A stretch of 64,000 nt of DNA from Gordionus sp. m RMFG-2023 (GCF_954871325.1 NC_088777.1:30915366-30979365), one strand, 5' to 3'; positions 51,721 to 64,000 are shown, counted from the stretch's first letter. The notes: generated by a model from the letters alone, not told the origin. Numbers and translations: made by a program.

Positions 51721-54700
51721 TGTATTATAGCTGTAGTAGTGATATGTTTATGGATAATTGGTATTGTGTTACATCGGAAAAAAATGAAGTTATAGAAAGA
51801 GATAGAATAAAAATCACGGAAGAAATTGAAATCAAAAGTAATGAAAAGGAAAAAGGAAAAAATGAAAGGGAATTAAAAAACTTTAATGAAAATGAAAGAA
51901 TGACTTAAGAGATGTTAAATTTAAAAGATGAAATATTTAAAATGTTAAATAAAAATATGATAGAAATAATGAGGAAAAGTATCAATATTATTAGGTCGGA
52001 AAATGAACGAAAAGGTATTGATAATAAAAGAGAAATAGAGATTAAAGATGAACATGGAATGAGAGATGATAAACCAAATAATTATAGTCATAGAGAAAAT
52101 TGTGAGAGAAGGTATGAAAAGGATTTCAAAAAAGAGGATCGAATGAATGATAAGGAATACGATAATTTAAAAGAGTATAATACGTCAATGAACTTGCTGA
52201 GAAATGAAAAGGAAAGTTGGGAAAAGTAAAATTTTTTCCGAAATAGATTTAATCGTCCAAAGATTAATATGCAAAATGTAAGATGTTATTCATGTGGGGA
52301 ATTGGGGCATATAAGTAGAAATTGTGTGCAGAACGGTGCTATGTTTAATAAGCAACCGATTAAATGTAATAGATGTGGAGGAGTTGAACGTAGTAGTGAA
52401 AAATGTTATGTCCCGACGTATCGTATTATTGGAAATAATCAAAGAACATTTTAATGTGAAAGAAAAGAGAATTGTTATGTAAGAGAACCGATAAATGGGG
52501 AAGCATTTCCGGCAGTGAAATACTTAGCACCGGCATCTAATGTAAGAATGATACAAAATAATGATATTTTGAAAGAAGATAAAGATGAAAGTATATATTT
52601 TAAGAGCAGGAAGGAAGGACATCGGGCTATAGAATGTCGGGAGAGGTGACTAAATGATAGCGAAAATAGTAAAATGGAAGTTATTGCATTAGAGAATGAA
52701 GTGAAATTTTGGGTCGGTGGAGATGTAGAAGTTAAAAGAAATTTAGTAGATAAAAGAAATATAAATTTGTTAAATGGTGAAAATATGAAAAATTATAGAA
52801 TTCCTATTTTAAAATTAGAGGGCAAAAGTGAGAAGGATAAATGTCCTCATGTAGAAGTAGTTGTAGAAAGTAGAGAAATATCTAGGCTATTGGATACAGG
52901 TGCGGCGATATCGATTGCAAGTTATGAAAATTATTGTGAATATTGGCCAGAAGAGAATATAATTGAAGAGGAGATGATAGTTAAACAGTTTGATGGATTG
53001 GAAATAAAGGTTTAAGGAAAAATTGAAATACCGTTTGTAATAAATGGTATAGTTGATTATTTAAATTTGTGGATTGTTGATAAAAAGGTGGAGACGATTA
53101 TGGGGTGGGAATGGATTGTTAAGATTGGTCCATTAAATAATTTTTGGTAATTTTTCAAATGAAATTAAACGAGATGAAATGGTTGAAGTTCAGAACGTTA
53201 AAATAGAAAATCAAGAATAGTGTCATATAAAAGATGAAATCATTGGAAAAGGTATGATGGGTAATCGGGAAAGTGAGTTTGTAAAAAAAAATATGTCTCA
53301 AACGCGGATAGTTCCAGTTAAAAAAAAGAAAGGTTAGATATACTGAGTTGTCGCAAAGTGTTAATATTATGGAAAATGACAAGCCTAGAGAGGTAAATAC
53401 CTCGTAGAAAATGTATTAATGAGAGAAATAATGATGAAATAAAAATAGACACGAAAACAGAAGAAATAGAGGAGAAAATTATGAGTCAAGAAATGTGTAA
53501 GGAACTGGATAATGAAAAGAAAGATATACCAGTGTTACAGAATTTCCCGGCGAAATTTGTAAGAAAAAAAGAGGAAAAAGAATTAATGGAGGGGAAGGAA
53601 AGGAACAATTTTCGAGTTTGGAAAATTGGAGGCTTGTTAATGAATAGTTATAGTGAAATTTTTGAGGAGAAATTAGGGTGTTTAGTGGATTATGAAGTTA
53701 ATATCCGTTTAAAGGAAGGTTGTGTACCGCAGTATTGTCCGGTGCGAAGAGTTCCATTTGAATGGAGGGCGGAAATGGAAAAAAAGTTGGATAACTGGGG
53801 GAAAGATGGAATTATTTGTCTTATTGGGTACAGTGAATGGGCAACTCCGTTGGTACCTGTGAGAAAGGCTAATAGAAAATTGAGGTTATGTGCCGATTTT
53901 AGGGTGACATTGAATTCTTGGGTTGTAGAGGTGAAATATCCGTTACCGCGAATAGAAGAAATTTTGGCCAGTTTGAAAGGGGGAAAATATTTTTCAAAGA
54001 TTGATTTTTCGTGTGCATTTTTGCAATTACCGATGTCAAAACTAGGAAGTTGTTAACGATTACGGCATTCAAGGGATTGTTTACGTTTTGTCGATTACCA
54101 TTTGGGTTAAGTGTATCAGCCCCTATGTTTCAGCGGACAATGGCTGCTGTTTTCCAAGGTTTAGAGGGTGTTTTTTATTATATGGATGATGTTTTGGTTG
54201 TAGGAATAACAATGAAACAACATAATATCAGGCTAGAAGAAGTATTTATTAGAATTCGACTTAAAGGATTAAAGGCGAGTCGTGAAAAAAGTGTGTTGGG
54301 AGTAACTGAAGTGACATATTTGGGTCATAGAATTAATAGAATGGAGGTTAAATCGTTAGATAAGAATTTTTTGAGTATTGCGAATTCGAATAGGCCGACC
54401 AGTAAAGTAGAGGCCCAGTCGTTTATGGGAATGGTAAATTATTACCATCGGTTTATATCGAGATTTGCGGAAGTAGCTGCTCCTTTATATGAATTATTAA
54501 GGAAAGGGGTACATTTTGAATGGAAGGAGGAACAAGAGATTGCGTTCAGAACGTTAAAAGAGAGAATGAATTGGAAGGAGCCCATTCTGGTGTGTTTTAA
54601 TAGTGATCTGGAAGTAGTTTTAGCTGTAGATGCTTGTAATAGAGGAGTAGGTGGGGCGATGTTGCATTTGATAGATGGAATAGAAAGACCTGTTTTATTT

Positions 54701-56720
54701 TTCTCGAGAGTGTTTCGAGAGGTAGAAAAGTGGTATTCAGTGATAGAACAGTAGGCTTTATCTGTGATTTTTGGATAAACGAAATGTCGCGAATACCTTA
54801 TAGGTAGGAAGTTTGTTGATTTACAGATCATAAGCCCTTGATACATTTATTTAAAAAGATAACAAAGAGTTGATGTTATCACCTCGACTTCAGCGATGGT
54901 TATTGTTAGTAGGAAGTTTTGATTTGGATTTAAAATATCGAAGGGGAAAAGAAAACCAGTTACCTGTTGTCGAGGTTAGGTGCTGGCGAAAGTTTGGATG
55001 AATCGGTGGTTTTTAAAATTGATAATCGGGAAGAATGTCTTGTACGTACGGTAATGCGAAGTATAAAAGGTAGCCCAACGACATGGGAAGATATACAAAG
55101 GTTTACAAGGAAAGATAGAGAATTAGCGGTAGTTAAATTATGTCTAATGGGAAAAAGACCATGGAAAAATAATGATAAAGTTTTCAAAAATATTGAAACA
55201 GAATTAACTATAGTGGACGATTGTATTATGAGGGGACCCCGAGCTGTTATATCCCGAAAATTGTGGGAGAAAATTTTGAATGTCATACATGTAGGTCATC
55301 AAGGAGTTACTCTTATGAAACAATGGGGAAGAGAATACGTATGGTGGCTGAAAAAGAACGAGGATATTGATAAATTGGGAAAAGAATGTGAGATTTGCAA
55401 TGCATGGTCTGACAAGCCCCGTAAGGATAAAAATAGTACATGGCCAAAAGTTGTAGAACCAGGAGAGAGGGTTCATGTTGATTTTTCGAATATGAAGGAA
55501 AGAAGTATATATTAAGTGGTAGATGCGCTCTCCAAATGGATAGAATTTGAAGAAATTCATGGGTTAACGGCGAATATTGTGATTAAACATTTTAAAAAAG
55601 TATGGTCGAAGTTTAGTATTCCGAAAACTGTGGTATCGGATGGTGGACCAGCTTTTATCGGTGAAGAATTCAAGAGATTCTGTGAAACGGGTGTATATCA
55701 TGTGTTAGCGCTACCGTATCATCCCAGTTCCAATGGACAGGTGGAACGGATGCTAGCGACGGTTAAAAGATGGTAGAAGAAAACAAAAAGTGGAAAAGGA
55801 GAAATGTGGGAGAAGCATTTGTATTATAATAATGCGATGGGTAATGATGGTTTGTCTCCGGCCGAAGAAATGATAGGTCGGAAAGTAAGGATGTTTTTAG
55901 ATATGTTAATACCCAGGAAAACGGCGGTAATTGTAGAGGATATTGATAGATGGAAATTGGAATATACTGTGGGACAATTAGTATGGATTAGATTATATGG
56001 AAGTTCAAGAAAATGGGAGAAAGGTGTAGTAATAGAAAATTTGGGAAACAAATTAAATAGGGTAAAATTTAATGATAATAGTGAAGGTGTCAGGCACAGG
56101 GATCAATTACGGAAGAGAGTGCATAGAAATGGTTGAAAAAGAAAATTGTAAAAAAGGAAAATATTTAAGGAAAGTTCCCGGTTAATAAATAACGTAGACT
56201 TCAATGGTGTAAATAATCGTGTAATCAAGAAGCAACCACTGCCCACGAACACCGTCCAACGTAAAAGAGGAACGACATAATGTTAGGATGACAACAAATT
56301 TATGACGGCTACTATGAAAATCGCCTAAAAGAGAGGAGGATGGCAACGTTAGAATCGACCCTCTAAAAAAATACTGAGATGATTACCAAGATCTGATTGA
56401 GTGTGTGAAGTGATAAAGAAAAAATACAGACATAAAAATAATGTTTAAAGAAAAAAATATGTTAATCATTTATTGAATGTTTATACGCTGATTAATTTTT
56501 TTTGCAATAGTGATATAAAAAATATATATAATTTTGCCCAGGATTTTTGTTAAGGGGGCGTGTTGTAGTATTATGTTTATTATTATATTAGTAGGTTATT
56601 ATTACAGTAATGTCAAGGATATATTGTATTTTTATATGAAAAAGAGATAATGTCAAGGATGTAATTTATTTTTATATGAAAAAGAGGAAAACTAGATTAT
56701 TTTTGAATATATTGATTTTT
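51720..56720 (+). mobile_element. Ty3/gypsy LTR retrotransposon fossil 1
   Basis: Parts in order on the plus strand: a Lys/Glu-rich gag-like region (51720-52250), zinc knuckles (CYSCGELGHISRNC, about 52280, and a second Cys-rich one), an aspartic protease region (LLDTGAAISI, about 52890), reverse transcriptase (53690-54340, with YYMDDVLV), RNase H region (54580-54850), and integrase with its zinc-binding (from about 55275) and core (55460-55770) parts and a C-terminal tail to 56135. A purine-rich tract GTTAAGGGGGCG precedes TGTTGTAGTATTATG at 56562, the likely start of the 3' LTR, whose end is unclear. No matching 5' LTR was found. The copy is broken, with roughly five to ten breaks, and is moderately old by eye. 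Domain order (RT, RNase H, integrase) is that of Ty3/gypsy. Confidence 0.9.
56590..56700. repeat. Tandem duplication in the LTR-like region
   Basis: A unit of about 41 bp (ATGTCAAGGAT, then TTTTTATATGAAAAAGAG) occurs twice next to each other. Confidence 0.75.
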
Positions 56721-57419
56721 AGTTAATTTTTTTCGCGTAATAAAATTGATTTTGTTTCATTGCGTATTTTTAATAATTTTTTTTATAAAATAATTTTTTT
56801 TTTATCTTTTCGAAAATTGTATTTTTTTTTAAAAAGGAATGTCTACTAGAAATAAAAATAAAAGAGTCTACTAGAAATAAAAGTTAAGGAATCTAAAAAA
56901 CTAATTAAACTACAATTTTTTCCTATAAAAAATTATAATTAAATATTAAAAATAAATTAATATCATAAGTTACGTATTAAATATTTTCAGAGATTGCTCT
57001 ACAACTATCAATCTTCCCCTCTTTTTTAGCTATGGCTACTCTAAATAAATGGCGGCGCTATTAATTAGATACTATTTTTATAAAAATAAAGTAACTAACT
57101 TATCGCTATTTAAAAAATGTAGCGCGCTACTTTTAACATAACTTATGGTGAATACCTATAACAGTGACGAAACTAGGGAAACAATGAAAAACATTTATCT
57201 CTCACTTGATTTATTAAAATGATAAAGCAGAATAATGATATTCGGTAGACAGAGCATGGCATGATGATAGTACTTCAGGAACATGTTCTTCCTTGCAAAA
57301 TGGCAAAGTTATCAAATATACGTTAACTAAACCCAATAACGATTATCAAAATAGCGAGATATTAAATGATATGATGAAAATGTAAAAAGTCTAAATTATT
57401 AATATATAAATAATTTTAA
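56721..57419. other. AT-rich gap between the two gypsy fossils
   Basis: Poly(T) runs and AT-rich sequence. No coding or repeat end recognised. Confidence 0.4.
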
Positions 57420-59335
57420 AAATTATTAATATGTAATTATAAATTATTAATATAGTAACGTTAGAAACAATAACAATATTAATAATAACAACAATAGTAA
57501 TAATCAGTATTATGATAGTAACTATCAAAATTACAATTATCGGTATAACAATAGCAACAGAAACTTTCATAATAATAATCATCAATCTTATAACAACAAC
57601 TATGGTAGGAACAACGCCTGGTTTAATTATAATCATAGGAGGCAGATTCAATCTGACTATCAAGATCATAATAATTACTTATCTTTTAACAACAATTCAA
57701 ATAATAATGAAGGAAACAACAGGTAGCATAATAAGGATAACCAAAGAAAACAAATCGAATATGACGATCGTAATCGGAGGATTTTAATCAAAGAAAACAA
57801 ATCCAGTATGATAATCAAAACTTCTACGATAGCAATAATTGTAATATGAACATTGAAGAAGTTGGGGAAAATAAAGTTGGCACTGCCAAAGACAATAATG
57901 AGAATGATTTCAATGTCAACAACCTGGCTGAAAATAGAGACAAAGGTGATGACAGTGCTTTTATGACTACTTTGAAATTAAATAATGTTACTACTACTAT
58001 GCAGGTTGACACTGGATCAAAGTATACCTAATACCTCATGATATGGCTAAAAAAATTGGTATAAGAGAAATGAATAAATTCAGTTTGCGGCTTACAGCCT
58101 ACGACGGAAACTTGATTAAAATCATCGGGACAACTCAAGTTAAAGTAAGTTATGAAGGAATCACTAAATATTTACTAGCAGTAGTTGTAGAGGCGAGAAA
58201 GAATGCGATATTAGGAACAATCTGGATCAATGCCTTTAAAAATATTTTAAATAAATTCATAGGAAATGTTGACACCAATTATGAAGACGAAATCAATAAA
58301 CTTATTAAACGGGCCGGGCCGGGTTTAGGGCCGGCAAATACAAAGTAAATGTTAAATTACATTTAAGATGTGACGCCCAACCTAAAATAATACCACCAAG
58401 ACGTATACCGTATTCAAAGATTGATCTTGTGGGCGAAGAACTGAATAGATGGATACACGAAAAAATTATGAGCCTGTAAGTGATGTGCGATGGGCGAGTC
58501 CTATAACCGCCGTATACAAAGATAATGGGAGCATCAGGCTTTCAGATTTTAAAGACACTATAAATCCAGCTCTCGAAGACTTTAGATACCCACTTCCACG
58601 TATAAATGAACTTATAGCTAAACTTTCAGAAAGAAAAAAATTTACCAAAATCGATTTCAAAAATGCTTTTCTACAAGTTCCGATCGATAAAAATAGCAGA
58701 AAATTTTTGACTATGTCTACACATAAGGGATACTACCAATTTACCAGACTTCCTTTTGGGTTGAAAACTTCATCTGCTATATTCCAACAAATCATGGATC
58801 AGATTTTCGGTGATATGACAGACGTTATATTTTATGTTGTTAACTTATTAATAACTGGAAATAACGATGAAGCACATTTAAACAACATCAAAAAGGTCTT
58901 TGAGAGAATATTATAGTACGGGTTAGAAAAGTTTATTTTTCAAAAACAAAGTGAGGTTCCTGGGTCATGATATCGACGCCAAGGGGATTCATGCTAATCA
59001 TGACAAATTTTTATTTAATTACAGAAATACGCGTAATGACATACAGGAGTTACACCATCTAAGAGAATGTTCAACCGTTATATTAGAGTTAAATGGGACT
59101 TATTGAGACCGTTGGAGGAGAAGGAGAATAAAATAAACGTTACTTTACCACGAAATAGAACCTTTAATATAGGAGATTTTGTTTGGTATAAAGTACAAGG
59201 GAATGACACGTGGGACAAAGGGACAATTAATTTGAAGGAAAGCGACACTATGTTTCAAGTCTATACAGAAAAAGGTATTACAAGGAAACACCTGGACCAA
59301 TTAAGAAAGAGAGAATGCTATAACACATTTGCATA
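57420..59335 (+). mobile_element. Ty3/gypsy LTR retrotransposon fossil 2
   Basis: Plus strand: an Asn-rich gag-like tail (57440-57800), an aspartic protease region around MQVDTGSKYT (about 58000-58260), a reverse transcriptase part (58449-58920, with WASPITAVYKDNG, DFKNAFLQVPID, LPFGLKTSSAIFQQIMDQI), and the C-terminal chromatin-side tail of an integrase (59067-59315, with FNIGDFVWYKVQG). Other expected parts are absent, and no LTR was identified at either side. It is incomplete and broken, with several breaks. It differs in sequence from fossil 1, so it is a separate lineage. A truncated foldback copy abuts its right side. Confidence 0.85.
58311..58338. repeat. GGGCCGGG trace inside gypsy fossil 2
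   Basis: The 28-bp GC-rich patch contains GGCCGGGTTTAGGGCCGG, which equals sequence near the right end of the hAT at 42446-44384. In such AT-rich surroundings this looks like a piece of a GGCCCG-family end. Confidence 0.5.
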
Positions 59336-60510
59336 TATTTTAACGCATTTTGATCAAAAAAATTCTAAAAACTATAAAAATAACGATTATGACAATTGTC
59401 ACTTTTCAATGGTAAAATCTTCATGAAATTTTAATTTACCATGTTTACAATCTATATTTTTACCCATTTGCAACAAAAAAATTCAAAAAACTTTATAAAC
59501 AACGATTATGACAATTGTAACTTATATCTATGACATCTTCAGTGGAATTTTATTTTAACATGTAACAACTTATATTTTTGCCCATTTATGTCAAAAAATT
59601 GTAAAAAAACTTTAAAAATAATGATTATGACAATTGTCGCTTTTATATGGTACATCCTAATTGAAATTATAATTTAACATCTTTACAATATAAATGATAT
59701 TTTTACCCTTTTGAGTCATAAATTTCAAAAATCTTAAGACGAATATGACAATTGTCACATTAAATTATTTTCTTAAAAAGATCATATAAAATAACATAAA
59801 TAAGTTGAATATAAATATTTAAAAAAAAATTATTTAGAAAACCCACCTCTTTTAATATATTTAAGAAATAGATAATTTTACAAAAATGATAAAAGAAACT
59901 ATAAAAGATTTCACTTAAAAATTGTATATAATAAATTTCACAAAAGAATTCGTCAAAAAAAATATATTTACAAAGAAGATTTAAAATTTTTATCAAAATA
60001 TGTTCAAAAATTTTTTTAAACTTCAAGAAATTTTTTTTACTTAAAATCTTGGGCGTGAAAATCACTAATAAATTGTAACAAAAATAATATTACAATAGTA
60101 GCATATCATTTTTTATTAAAAAACATCAAATAATAAATAATATGTTATTTTCTTTTAAATAAATGCGTTCGCAATATATATATTGTTTCGCGGTAATGCG
60201 CTCGCGATAATGACTTCGCGCAAACATATTCGTGATAAAAAATTCGCTGTAAAGTGTTCGCGTAAAATGTTTCGCTAAAATGTATTCGCTCTAATAAATT
60301 CGCGGTTAAGGTTTCGCGGAAATAAATTCGCGACAATGGCTTCGCGAAATTGTCTTCGCTATAGATGTTTCGCGGAGATAAATTCGCAGAATTGGTTTCA
60401 CGATTTTACCTTCGCTATAAAAACTTTTCGCGATAAACGACATTCGCAATAAAAGTTTCGCGAAAAAGTGTTTCGCGATAAAAGTTTCGCTGAATTGACC
60501 TGATACGTAA
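59336..60510. mobile_element. Truncated foldback 2 copy (right arm only)
   Basis: Matches the right arm of foldback 2 from about 47320 to its end at 48351. From about 59452 to 60129 it is identical to 47331-48008 by eye, including the same 101-codon chance open frame on both. The CGCGAA minisatellite that follows differs in copy number and bases. It ends in the intact terminus GTTTCGCTGAATTGACCTGA. There is no left arm. Confidence 0.9.
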
Positions 60511-60879
60511 ATTTTTTCTGGCATAGTTAAATTAGATATTTATAAATTTAATAATAAAATTTATAATGTTAAAATAATTAAGAAAAAATTCTAATTAATT
60601 TTTTATAATTTTTAAATAAAAGAAAAATCATTTAATTTGGTAAATATAATGAGAAAGTAAAGGTGATCGCTAATATGTTTGGGATTAAAAATTTTAAAAC
60701 TAGAGTAGCTTCTAGATAGTCCAATCGCTTAAATATTGATGCATCTACGATTGAGAATTTTTATAAAATAAATATTTTTACTCCCTTTATTGATACATTT
60801 TAATTTCAATTAAATGAAAGATTTATTATTCACAATTTTATTTTAAACAGCGTTCATTTTCTTTTTCCAGTTGAGTCTA
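60511..60879. other. AT-rich stretch before a hAT remnant
   Basis: No clear feature; some of it probably belongs to the hAT relic that follows. Confidence 0.4.
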
Positions 60880-61285
60880 AATACACTTGAAACGCGAGAG
60901 GATATTAAGAAAATCTCAGAGTTTTAATCTGATGAATTATCAGGATCGTATGATAAATTACTTTGTGATGTTGAATTTTGGTATAAAAATTTTGACAGAA
61001 TAGAGTACTCTTTGAGACCAAAATATGCTTTGCAGGCCCTTTCTTATAATTGCACTTTAGATTCCCTGCCTAATATCAAAACATTGTTTTTATCTTAGCT
61101 ACCTTACCGATTAGCACCTGCACTAATGAAAGGTCTTTTTCAACTTTGAAAAGGTTAAAAACCTATTTAAGAAATAGCACCGGTGAAAGCCGTTTAAATG
61201 GATTCGCAATATTAAATATTTATAAGGAGATTCTAGATGAATTAGTCAAATCTCAGAGAAAAGTAGACTTCTCTTTATAAATTCA
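60880..61285 (+). pseudogene. hAT transposase C-terminal part (ZMYM1/TTF-like)
   Basis: The plus strand reads FDKLLCDVEFWYKNFDRIEY, SLRPKYALQALSYNCTLDSL, PNIKTLFLS, then LPISTCTNERSFSTLKRLKT, YLRNSTGESRLNGFAILNIY and EILDELVKSQRKVDFSL before a stop at about 61280. This is a well-preserved hAT C-terminal dimerisation domain, better kept than any other in the window. One in-frame stop lies just before LATLPIS. N-terminal parts and element ends were not found. Confidence 0.85.
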
Positions 61286-61418
61286 AATTTTAAAATTGCT
61301 AAATTATTATATATGATCTTAGTCATAAAATTTTTATATTCAAAAAGTAATTATAATGAATTCTTAGTCATAATATTTATACTATTTTTAATAAAAATAT
61401 TGCATTTGCACTAAGAAT

Positions 61419-61756
61419 TAGTGATCTGCATCGGGTCTAATTTTTCAAGCCCGGCCCTGCCCGAAATTATTTTAAAAAAGTTTGCCGGCCCGAACCCGAA
61501 ATTTTTTTCAAAAAGTTTTGTCGGCCTGGCCCAAATTTATTTATATATAGAAATTCATTTTTATAATTACTCAAAATAAAAGATATATGTTATATGGTGT
61601 CTAGTTTTTATAAATAAAAACAAATATTTTTAAATATTTAACATTATATTTAGATATATTTTAAAAAAAATTCAAAACCCGACCCAACACGGCCCGAATT
61701 TTTAAAAAAATATTAGGCCCGACCCAGCCCGATTTTTCTACTTTTGCGGATCTCTA
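61419..61756. mobile_element. 338-bp non-autonomous hAT (GGCCCG family)
   Basis: Ends TAGTGATCTGCATCGGG and, inverted, TAGAGATCCGCAAAAGTAG. Near-matching 8-bp flanks CTAAGAAT (61411-61418) and ATAAGAAT (61757-61764). Internal GCCCGGCCC and CCCGACCC motifs are like those of the 42446 element. No coding sequence. Confidence 0.85.
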
Positions 61757-61764
61757 ATAAGAAT

Positions 61765-62290
61765 TTGTTTTATTAATATACTCATTTTTGTATTAATTAT
61801 ATTATAATTGTGAAATTATATTTTTTTAAATACGAATAAGAATTATTCATATTTTAGTATAATTCTATTTTTTTTAAATATAGTTATTTAGAATAAATTT
61901 TTAATATAATCTGTATAAAATTTATACATTTTGAAATTTATTTTATTGTATAAATAATAAATAAAATCTATAATGAAATTCTCTGCAAAATTTTGTTATA
62001 TGCAAAAATTTAATTAAAATAATTATTTTTAACATAGAATAAGATATATTGAGTGATCATAAAAAATGGAAGGTTTGGGGGGCGATTTTATTCTTCTTTC
62101 TACACCGAATGGATTGAATTAATATACAATTGACTAAACATTTATAAAATTTTCAGAATAAGCTTTCAGTCGCGTATTAATCATAAATTTGGCCAAAATT
62201 TTGTTACTAATATTTTTTTCATTTATGCTGGCTACTATAGTGATTATAGACTCCAATAAAGCACAAAATTGACAAATTTTTAAAATGCGG
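61765..62290. other. AT-rich stretch, nothing recognised
   Basis: No feature supported until the hAT-like end at about 62290. Confidence 0.4.
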
Positions 62291-62352
62291 TTTGGGGGCG
62301 AAGCCCCCAATTTAAAACCCTCCCCATGGATCAATCCTGGCTACGCCACTGC
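62291..62352. repeat. Solo end, CAGTGGCGTAGCCAGG type
   Basis: GGGGGCGAAGCCCCC followed by CCTGGCTACGCCACTG is a typical right terminus of a hAT-like MITE. No left end was found. Confidence 0.55.
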
Positions 62353-62552
62353 ACGTCATCAATATAACACATACAATAAAAGGCAGGATACTACATTCTA
62401 ATAATCTTAGGCATTTAAACAATACCACCCGATATTATATTTTTATATAAACATATAGCATCTAATTAACGAATATACTAATTCATAATATAATATTATA
62501 TATTATTACATATATTTTCATTGTATCAACATTATTTATATATATTTATGTA

Positions 62553-63878
62553 CATAGGCGTAGCTAGGATTTTCCTAAAGGGAGGGGGAGGGGAATTAAA
62601 AAATTACTGGAGCTTCACCCCCAGACCCACTTTTAGACGGGCCTTCGGCCCGCTTTTGCACAACCTTGGCCGGATTACCTTAGTCTATATAGTCATAAAA
62701 TATTTTTATAGGAGGTTAATTTTAATTTAAAAAAAGCCCAAATATGAAATGTAATTTTATTAGTTTATATGAAATATATTTTTATTAGTTTATATAAAAT
62801 ATAATAAATTACTTGTATATACATTTATATAATAGCATGGTAATAATTTATTCTAAACAAGTATAAGAAATTTATTTATAAAAGGTAAACATATAGTTGA
62901 TATTTGTCTATTATAAAGAAATAGTTACAAAATACTAGGTAAAATTCCACTTTTACAGACATATTTTACAGTTAGAGAATATATTACAGTTAATATTTTA
63001 ACAAATTTTACTAATCAATGTTCTTGATAATAAATATAGCAACAATTTGCATTCAATTATTTAACGCCATCTACTTATTTTAAATAAAAAATGATATTAA
63101 AAATTAATCTTTATATTATTCATCCCACAATGTCTTTAAAAGATGTTCTCTGATGTCCTTATCAATATTTTATAGTTTTCTGTAAAATAACTTGTCATAT
63201 GATAATTGATAAAATTAGATATACTGTAAATCTACGATATATAATATTCCAATGTTTGTATTATGCTTTAATTTTTTTATTTAATTTATGATTTAATTTT
63301 ATCAATAGTTTTATAATTATATTTTTCTTTTATTAAGATAAATAAATTAAAATTCTCACTTTATAAAAATATTTGATATATTATATTATTTAGTATTTTT
63401 ATGGATCTATTATTAATAATTATAATACATTTCACTTTTGTCTTAAGACTTATATTTGGCTTATATTCCATTTCTTAAAAAACCATTTTGGTTCACTTTT
63501 TATATATAAAAATGCTTTTTTCCAAAAATTTATTAATTATGATTAATAGTTTTATAAAAAAAAATCAACTTTTACATATTTTCTTTCAAATTATTGTTTA
63601 AGATATATGCATACATTTTTGAGGGTCAATGCTTTTTTCCAAAAATTTATTAATTATGATGAATAGTTTTATAAAAAAAAATCAACTTTTACATATTTTC
63701 TTTCAAATTATTGTTTAAGATATATGCATACATTTTTGAGGGTCAGGGAGTGGGTAAAGGACTAAGGGGGATATTTTTTATTAGCTTAAAATAATATTCA
63801 CAAAAAACAAAAAATGCAAAATTTCTGAAGAGGGGGGAAAATTTCCCCTTGCCCCCCCCCCTCCTGGCTACGCTTTTG
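62553..63878. mobile_element. 1.3-kb hAT-like element with 8-bp target duplication
   Basis: Ends CATAGGCGTAGCTAGGA and, inverted, CAAAAGCGTAGCCAGGA, each next to a G-rich tract, flanked by the exact repeat TTTATGTA (62545-62552 and 63879-63886). A GGGCCTTCGGCCCG hairpin lies at about 62639-62653. The rest is AT-rich without recognisable coding, so it is non-autonomous. Confidence 0.88.
63511..63747. repeat. Tandem duplication, about 119-bp unit
   Basis: Two adjacent copies, 63511-63629 and 63630-63747, from TGCTTTTTTCCAAAAATTTA to TTTTTGAGGGTCA, differ by about one base in 118. A very recent duplication inside the 62553-63878 element. Confidence 0.93.
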
Positions 63879-64000
63879 TTTATGTATTATAATGCAATTA
63901 TACTTGTAATTTCTAATCACTACAGGAATTTCAATAGAATAGCAATAAAAAGTGACAAATTGAAATGGGAATGGAATAGCGAATTAAAAAATTATTAATT

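Noticed and set aside
54442-55560. Minus-strand open frames of about 110-134 codons
   Set aside because: Antisense shadows of the gypsy reverse transcriptase, RNase H and integrase coding.
57391-57787. Hydrophobic Ile/Val-rich open frames on both strands
   Set aside because: They are shadows of the Asn-rich gag-like coding (AAT/AAC repeats) of gypsy fossil 2.

Overview
This is a strongly AT-rich eukaryotic window, almost certainly from an invertebrate animal. It has one intron-split host gene of a conserved animal/plant family, and transposon families typical of animal genomes (hAT, piggyBac, a two-gene DDE element, Ty3/gypsy, a non-LTR retrotransposon). The species cannot be told from the sequence. 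No rRNA, tRNA or prokaryotic feature was seen.

Host gene. The minus strand carries a pantothenate kinase of the PANK4-like clade, spread over about 45.8 kb (49309 down to about 3496). Nine exons were assembled by homology, matching splice phases and GT-AG ends: two alternative first exons (1a 49255-49309, 1b 49086-49167), then 48726-49042, 19541-19727, 16445-16537, 8821-8958, 4838-5020, 4587-4668 and probably 3496-3560. Introns run from 43 bp to about 29 kb. The product is about 380 residues, a full PANK core. It keeps the catalytic Glu and Arg that vertebrate PANK4 has lost, and no fused phosphatase domain is present. A further exon-like block at 8083-8677 may end a truncated isoform or belong to another gene.

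Nearly everything else is mobile DNA inside or beside that gene. 1-2140: 3' half of a non-LTR retrotransposon. 6015-7397: piggyBac relic. 9430-10065 and 15306-16092: two copies of one small hAT family. 10545-12671: hAT with both ends. 17047-19492: hAT-type remnant holding another hAT (17122-19312), which holds a hAT MITE (18769-18989). 20355-25937: DDE transposon with about 650-bp inverted arms and two divergent genes. 26090-27240: minus-strand piggyBac relic. 27345-33129: giant foldback element carrying a related inverted-repeat transposon (30567-32715). 33260-36720: piggyBac with a second copy of its own family inserted in its 3' end. 37448-38570: hAT.

40267-48590 is a nest: an outer foldback built on a GCGCGTAG repeat, holding a second foldback (42059-48360), holding a hAT-Ac element (42446-44384). 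The first exons of the kinase gene follow at 48.7-49.3 kb.

Upstream of the gene (49.6-64 kb): a BED-finger hAT relic (49600-51720), two broken Ty3/gypsy fossils (about 51720-56720 and 57420-59335), a truncated foldback copy identical for about 680 bp to the one at 47.3-48.0 kb, a hAT C-terminal domain (60880-61280), and two short hAT elements with 8-bp target duplications (61419-61756 and 62553-63878).
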